NCBI GenBank assembly: GCA_028551475.1
Contig: CM052356.1
Coordinates: 15,837,884-15,901,883 of the forward strand
Source of the DNA: Casuarina equisetifolia
Lineage: Eukaryota; Streptophyta; Magnoliopsida; Fagales; Casuarinaceae
Length of the DNA: 64,000 nucleotides
Reading direction: 5' to 3'
A program made the translations under genes and the position numbers. The stretch's first letter is position 1; each line of letters opens with the position of its first letter. The notes under the pieces were generated by a model that searched no databases, had not been told where the DNA came from, and saw only the letters and a list, made by a program, of their open reading frames with translations. Shown here one piece after another: positions 58,701-64,000 of this stretch.

Positions 58701-61300
58701 TATATTAAGAAAACTTATGATAAAACAACTTAGTATTGACCAGCAGTTGTTTAGTGAACGACTAAGGGAATCAAAAGGCTGTCACAACCCGAAGCTTCAA
58801 GGTGATACGAGAGACAAAAGAACGTTTAACAATTCTTCTGCATGATGGCGACTACAGTTGTATGAGCAATTAGATTTCCAACGCTGAGAGAACGCCGCAA
58901 GTCTAACATATAAAAGATGAAATAATGGAGTTACAAGACCCGTGTGCGGGCAAACAGTGAACCCATAAAAATATTGGGTGGTCTATATATCTTGTCGCCA
59001 TTCCACACACTACGTGCCTTTCATTTTCAAAGCAACTCAGACAGCGGTTATTCAATCTGAGCTTGAAAACAACGTGTCACCCAAAGTCAATACCAACAGC
59101 TGCCTTTGGAAGGATAAGAACTTGCGATTTTTATACGTATATATATGTGTGTCTATGTATATGTTCTTCGTGATTGAACAGGTTAGTGATCCAAATAAAT
59201 TTGGGTTTGTCTTTTGGGATAAGATAATATAAACAATGTAGTTATTTGACATATTATTTCAAATTTGTCTAAAACATCTTATACATATATTTTATTGACC
59301 AAAACAAATTTCTCCAGTTGTTCTTGATAGACAGTTTCTTTACTCCTTTTTATTTTACACACAGTTTACACCTTTTTCATTTATTTATAATTTCAAAATT
59401 TTAAACATCTCAATTTTAAGCTAAAGCATCAATAGTAGACAAAGCAAACAAAAGTAAACATGATAAATTTGGAAGGGAGTGGGATTTTAAGCCACATAAA
59501 AGAGGGATATTTTGAACATTTGTTGATTTTTTTGGTGTAACTGACGGGTAAAAAGGGATTCATTTGTTGGTTTTTGTAGAGTCCCACGTGATCTCAACAA
59601 GCTGCACCTATCTGTTTCAAAGAATTGGAAAGATTGGAAAGACAATAAGTGTCATACATATTTATGAGTAATTGATTATCACAATTTGGTATTTGGACCA
59701 AAAAACAAACAATAATTGAAAACGATGAACAATAATAAGTGGTAATGACGAATTTAATGACTTCAAGAAGAAAGAGAATCAATCAACGTCTTCCGCCTCA
59801 ACTTGTAAGACATGAAGATTATTAAATGAAAAAAATGATGTAAATTATGCAGTTTACTCCACAAACACCCTATCCTAAACTTGTAGATGACTTCTTAATA
59901 AATAAAGTAGGCAAGGTTTCTTATGACAGTTTTATATTCCACTAGCAGCGGTTTTAGACTCCCTGGAGGTCATCAGCTTCCGATGAACTCGAGCAGAGCA
60001 TCCAGCCTGTGATGGTTGACGAGTTAAAGCCTGTATGCATACTTACAAACATGGTCTCCGCAGAAAATGATAATCTGAATAATTTAAACTTGCACGGGCG
60101 GTTTATCCACGCCATCAAATAACAGCGTATTCATATTCTCTCATGAATTAAGTTCCCTAGAAGTAAGAATTGAAGAGTTTCTGCTCATGAAACGCCCATG
60201 GAACCATGCATGGGAGTCCATCCCACAGAAGCATGGGAGGTTTTTTTGCCGTACTATGCTCAGAAAAAGGAAGCTAATGTCTTGGAATCCCATCACGTGT
60301 CAGTTCAGTGCACTTGTGCTGGGGACAAACTGATGAAAGCAAGACCCTAACTCCATTTGGACATTCAAATTCAAGCGTGCAACCCCTAGAAAACTGCAAA
60401 AATTCTAGCAGCAATATGAAGCAATGTCCTCACATGATGAGTGTAAATGGCGGTGTGGAGGCAAATACGTTATTGGCATCCGCAATTTCGGAAACTGGAA
60501 GATCCTCTAAGCAACCGAATAGCTCAAAAAACTAAGCATGGGTACCAGCCCCTTAGACTTCAATCCCTCATAACTTCCTCACAAACTGTGGATTTAATGG
60601 AATCATCTAAACCTGGGGGTTAAATGAAAAAGGATTTGTATACTAAGTTCTTTTTTTTTTTTTAAGTAAAGAGGATTTGGAGTATGAGGTGTTGGATTTT
60701 GGACTTGGACCTAAGTTTAGAGTGATCAATAATTAATTATTGGATTACTTATTTATGACTTGTATACTAATATGTTACCAATGGTGTGATAAAAAGTTCC
60801 ATATTATCTAGTTTTTACTTAAAAAATACTCTAATATCATATTAAACATTTTATTCTTATTTAAAAGTTAGCTTAAAGTTGGACATCTCTCCTCCATAAT
60901 ACCAGGAACACTTTTCTTATTTTGAGAATTAGCCTACTGCACTTGTTAATCAGAGACCTATCCAAAAAAAGTAGCTTAAGGGGGAAGACAACAATAATTA
61001 AATGGTAATATTGGCTCGAGAAAACCCAAAGTTTGAAGTGGAACTTCGAGAACGTAATAAAGAGCTTTAAAGGTCCAACCCATGCAGCCCACGTGGCCCT
61101 GGTCCACAAGTATGTAAATCTTCAGATATACATCCATGCATGTTCCGCCGGGAGAGATAGATGGACGCGCCATCGAAGTCTCCTACTAAAAAGATTCTCG
61201 CCAAATGTCACCTTTTTTCTTTGTTTTTGCTTTCCTTTGAAAGCACTCGTGATCCTGCAGTTTAATGGCTCGAAGTTGCAATGAAAGCTACATATAAACC
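55800..61300. other. Gene-poor spacer between EXO-e and the last EXO-like gene
   Basis: No gene is supported. 55800-56150 is GC-richer with frames on both strands but no family match. 56250-56700, 57300-57600 and 58300-58700 are AT-rich. Frames at 56856, 57818, 58978 and 60308 are short and unrecognised. The stretch before 61300 is the upstream region of the last gene. Confidence 0.5.
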
Positions 61301-61331
61301 TCCACTAGGACAATGCATGCATCCGCCCACC

Positions 61332-61339
61332 TATATATA
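61332..61339 (+). promoter_or_regulatory. TATA box of the last EXO-like gene
   Basis: cctatatatacttcgcc, 96-103 bases before the ATG, in the usual position for a leader of about 70 nt. Confidence 0.6.
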
Positions 61340-61434
61340 CTTCGCCACTCGCCTCCTTCTTCACCACACAAATCAAAATCCATCTTAATTTCTTTCATCT
61401 GCAAATTCAGATTCTCTAGTTCTTAGTTTCTGAA

Positions 61435-62367
61435 ATGGGTTTGTCCTACTTTTCTGAAAGAGTTGCTCTTCTTCTTCTTCTTCTTCTGCTTCATTTAAGC
61501 TTGACCGGCTTCTGTCTTGGTGCAAGAAAGCTTAATTCTTTGTATCAACCCCCACCCATGGCTTTGACTTACCATAAAGGGGCTCTGCTTGAAGGAGACC
61601 TCCCCGTTTCTGTTCTTTGGTATGGAGAATTTTCAGCGGTTCAGAAGTCCATGGTCTCGGACTTTCTTCTCTCTCTCAACCCGCAAAAAGAACAGAAGCC
61701 CTCGGTCGCTCAATGGTGGAATACCGTCCAAATTTACATGAAAAAGGCTGGAAAGAAGGAAACCCACGTTGTCTTGTCGAAACAAATCTCAGATACGAAG
61801 TGCTCCATGGGCAAGATTCTGAAGAAAGCCCAGATTTCTGAGCTGGCTCTGAGGGCCAACTCGAAGCCCGGTGGCTTGACTCTGGTTCTTACAGCCAAAG
61901 ACGTCGCCGTTGAAGGCTTTTGCATGAGTAGCTGCGGGTTTCATGGCCCTGTTACAAAGCTCAAATCGGCTTTCATCTGGGTTGGAAACTCGGAGACTCA
62001 GTGCCCGGGTCAGTGCGCCTGGCCTTTCCACCAACCCCTCTACGGACCACAGACCCCGCCGCTGGGTGCACCCAATGGGGACGTGGGGATCGACGGCATG
62101 GTCATCAATATCGCCAGTCTGTTGGCCGGAACCGTGACGAACCCATTCGGGAACGGCTATTTCCAGGGCCCGGCAGATGCACCTCTCGAGGCGGCTTCGG
62201 CTTGTCCAGGGGTATACGGTAAGGGGGCCTCTCCGGGATACGCAGGAGAGCTCTTGGTGGATTCGGCTACCGGAGCTAGCTATAACGCGCACGGTGTCAG
62301 CGGAAGGAAGTTCGTGTTGCCGGCAGTGGTTGATCCTGCAACATCGCAGTGCTCAACGGTTGTCTGA
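61435..62367 (+). CDS. EXORDIUM-like protein, divergent member (PHI-1/EXL1 or EXL3-like)
   Basis: Intronless, 310 aa, predicted secreted. The signal peptide has an eight-Leu run encoded by CTT repeats (residues 12-19) and ends near CLGA. It is followed by RKLNSLYQPPPMALTYHKGA, LPVSVLWYGEFS, PSVAQWWNTVQIY and CMSSCGFHG (Phe replaces Thr of CGTHG). Then come [46 protein letters not shown] and GRKFVLPAVVDP. The LYQPPP phrase and LTYHKG fit the PHI-1/EXL1 or EXL3 part of the family rather than EXO. The subclade is not certain. The gene is open throughout, on the opposite strand from most of the array, and 6 kb beyond EXO-e. In the second half its codons are GC-richer than the surrounding DNA. Confidence 0.93.
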   Translation: MGLSYFSERVALLLLLLLLHLSLTGFCLGARKLNSLYQPPPMALTYHKGALLEGDLPVSVLWYGEFSAVQKSMVSDFLLSLNPQKEQKPSVAQWWNTVQIYMKKAGKKETHVVLSKQISDTKCSMGKILKKAQISELALRANSKPGGLTLVLTAKDVAVEGFCMSSCGFHGPVTKLKSAFIWVGNSETQCPGQCAWPFHQPLYGPQTPPLGAPNGDVGIDGMVINIASLLAGTVTNPFGNGYFQGPADAPLEAASACPGVYGKGASPGYAGELLVDSATGASYNAHGVSGRKFVLPAVVDPATSQCSTVV

Positions 62368-62399
62368 GAAACAAGCGGCTTCTAGCAATTGATGTTTAT

Positions 62400-64000
62400 A
62401 TATAACATATCGGCGTGTACATAAAAATAAATCCATGGACATATAAGAAATTCAAGCTCGAGTTTATTCAAATCAAGCCTTTTTAATCTTCAAATTTCTT
62501 AAATAGTTTGGGCTCTCGGCCCCTCTTCTTTAACTGTAGTAAGATAGACCATTTATAAAGTTGGTTAAAGGACTATTCTATTGTTATTAGACCAGTAGCC
62601 TGTGATTGATCACTGACCACTCAAGAACTAATTCACAATGTATTTCCAAATCTCCTTTTACCTTATAAGAAAAAGATAAAACAGGGATTATTCTAAGCTC
62701 AGCGTTTGAAATCTCAGCCGCCAAAAAAAGGTTCGAGAAATTTATGTTAAACTCTCCCGTGGAGGGTCTTTTTTAACGTGCTTCGTTGGAAGTCTACACT
62801 AATATAATCGAAGTTCTGTGGGGTACCGTTCAGTGGGCTGAAGCTACAGCTTTAGGCCTAAAGCTATTCGAGCGTGGGCTTCAATGGAAGTCTTTTGGGA
62901 GCTCAGTCTGAAATGCTGGAGCCAGTTTCATCAATGGGCTGCGTTAGAAACCAGATCTGATGCGCAGAAAGCTAGAAAGGATCAGATCTGTAGGCTGATT
63001 TCTAAGTTCTTTAGGTTTTCGTGCGCACGTCTAGAAGACGGTAACGGAGTTGGAGAATAGTGTTTGAAAAATGCTGTGAAGATTGAACAAGTTGTGTGAA
63101 CTTTCATTGGTCATTGTCATGGGAGCACAAAGTTTCCGTCCTCCATATTTTCCATTGTTCATAAATTCACTAACCAAATAACTATTGTAGTCCTTTTAAA
63201 GAAAAGAAACGATAAATCTCATTTTTTAATGTAACCCCGTTCCTTTTTTGGGTAACATTTAGAATCAACAGTTTGGATTGACCCAATAAACAAATACCAT
63301 TTCAATTTTGAAAGAAATAATGTTTTCAAAGTCCATTTATTTAGTTTTTGGTTAATTCTATAATAGTTTAGTGAAACTACTGACAACTTAAGGCTTCTTT
63401 TGTTTAAGAAGTCCTATGTTCGACACTTCTTTTTTGGAAATTTTTGTTTCGGAAATAAATTCTTTTTACATCAATTATTTAATTACTAAGAACCGTGGGA
63501 ATGAATGTTAGAAATGGTCAGTATATTGATTGATATATTTTTCATATTAAAACATATTCTCATTTTTTATTACTAATTTTAAGAAAACAAAAAAACCATT
63601 TTAGAATTATATAGAACCATTGATTAAAACAAACACTTCTTGATGGTGTTTTGCGTAGGTGGATAAATTTCTACGTGAGGCACATTCAGTGTAAAAGGGA
63701 AAATGTTAAAGAACATGGATTGTCCCACCGATTTAAACTTGATGAGCACAATAATAACGTTAATATAAAAAACCTTTTTATAATGATATTCACTATGAGC
63801 ATTGAGTTCACTTCCTTTTAGTTTTGCTGTGAAGCTGGATCTGTTGTTGAAAATTTATTTTTATTGTTAACAAGTTATAAATTCAGTAGCTAAGTTCTCC
63901 TTTTTTACCGTAAAAAAATCTTTCTCCAACCGGAGGGTAAGAAAAGCTTAAGCGAATGAAGCAAGAAGCTTGATGGGTTGGGGTTTGGGGACCAAAGCTG
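62400..64000. other. Downstream flank to the window end
   Basis: The 3' UTR of the last gene, then AT-rich DNA. An 18-bp palindrome lies at 62848-62865 (agctttaggcctaaagct). No gene is seen. Confidence 0.55.

Overview
This is a stretch of nuclear DNA from a flowering plant, most likely a dicot. The evidence is AT-rich intergenic DNA, GC-richer exons with GT-AG introns, plant-specific families (EXORDIUM, FBW2, plastid DAHP synthase), decayed LINE and Ty3/gypsy elements, and Arabidopsis-like gene order. The species cannot be named from the sequence. Gene density is low: seven genes look intact, three gene copies each carry a single lesion, and there is one gene relic.

Left part (1-24 kb), all on the minus strand. 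It holds a five-exon class II DAHP synthase (387-4055), about 10 kb with no gene I can support, a two-exon F-box gene FBW2 (14235-15505), and the PP2A activator PTPA (19378-23786). The last coding exon of PTPA appears to be only 7 nt, reached across a 3.2 kb intron.

Right part (24-62.4 kb), an EXORDIUM/PHI-1 family array of eight loci. They are an EXL2/EXL4-type gene (24653-25570, -), EXO-a (29687-30643, -), EXO-b (42748-43703, -, one-base frameshift), EXO-c (46070-47026, +, one nonsense codon), EXO-d (50296-51252, -), an eroded relic (about 53636-53835, -), EXO-e (54471-55426, -, one-base frameshift) and a more divergent EXO-like gene (61435-62367, +). FBW2, PTPA and EXO are also neighbours on Arabidopsis chromosome 4 (At4g08980, At4g08960, At4g08950, from memory), so the array looks like a local expansion of an ancestral EXO locus.

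Mobile elements are packed between the EXO copies. There is a decayed L1-type LINE (about 26540-29480, -), a 1085-bp solo LTR with a perfect 5-bp target duplication (32127-33211), and a decayed Ty3/gypsy chromovirus (33343-41920, +). A 1.8-kb solo LTR sits inside its gag and another LTR-like insertion near the end of its integrase.

The most informative observation is that EXO-c and its flanks are an inverted duplicate of the EXO-a/EXO-b region. The flank downstream of EXO-c keeps the empty target sites of both the 1085-bp solo LTR and the gypsy element. This fixes the order of events: duplication first, then the LTR insertions, then the nested insertions. No obviously new molecular system was found. 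The value lies in this dated array and in the promoter and leader modules its copies share.
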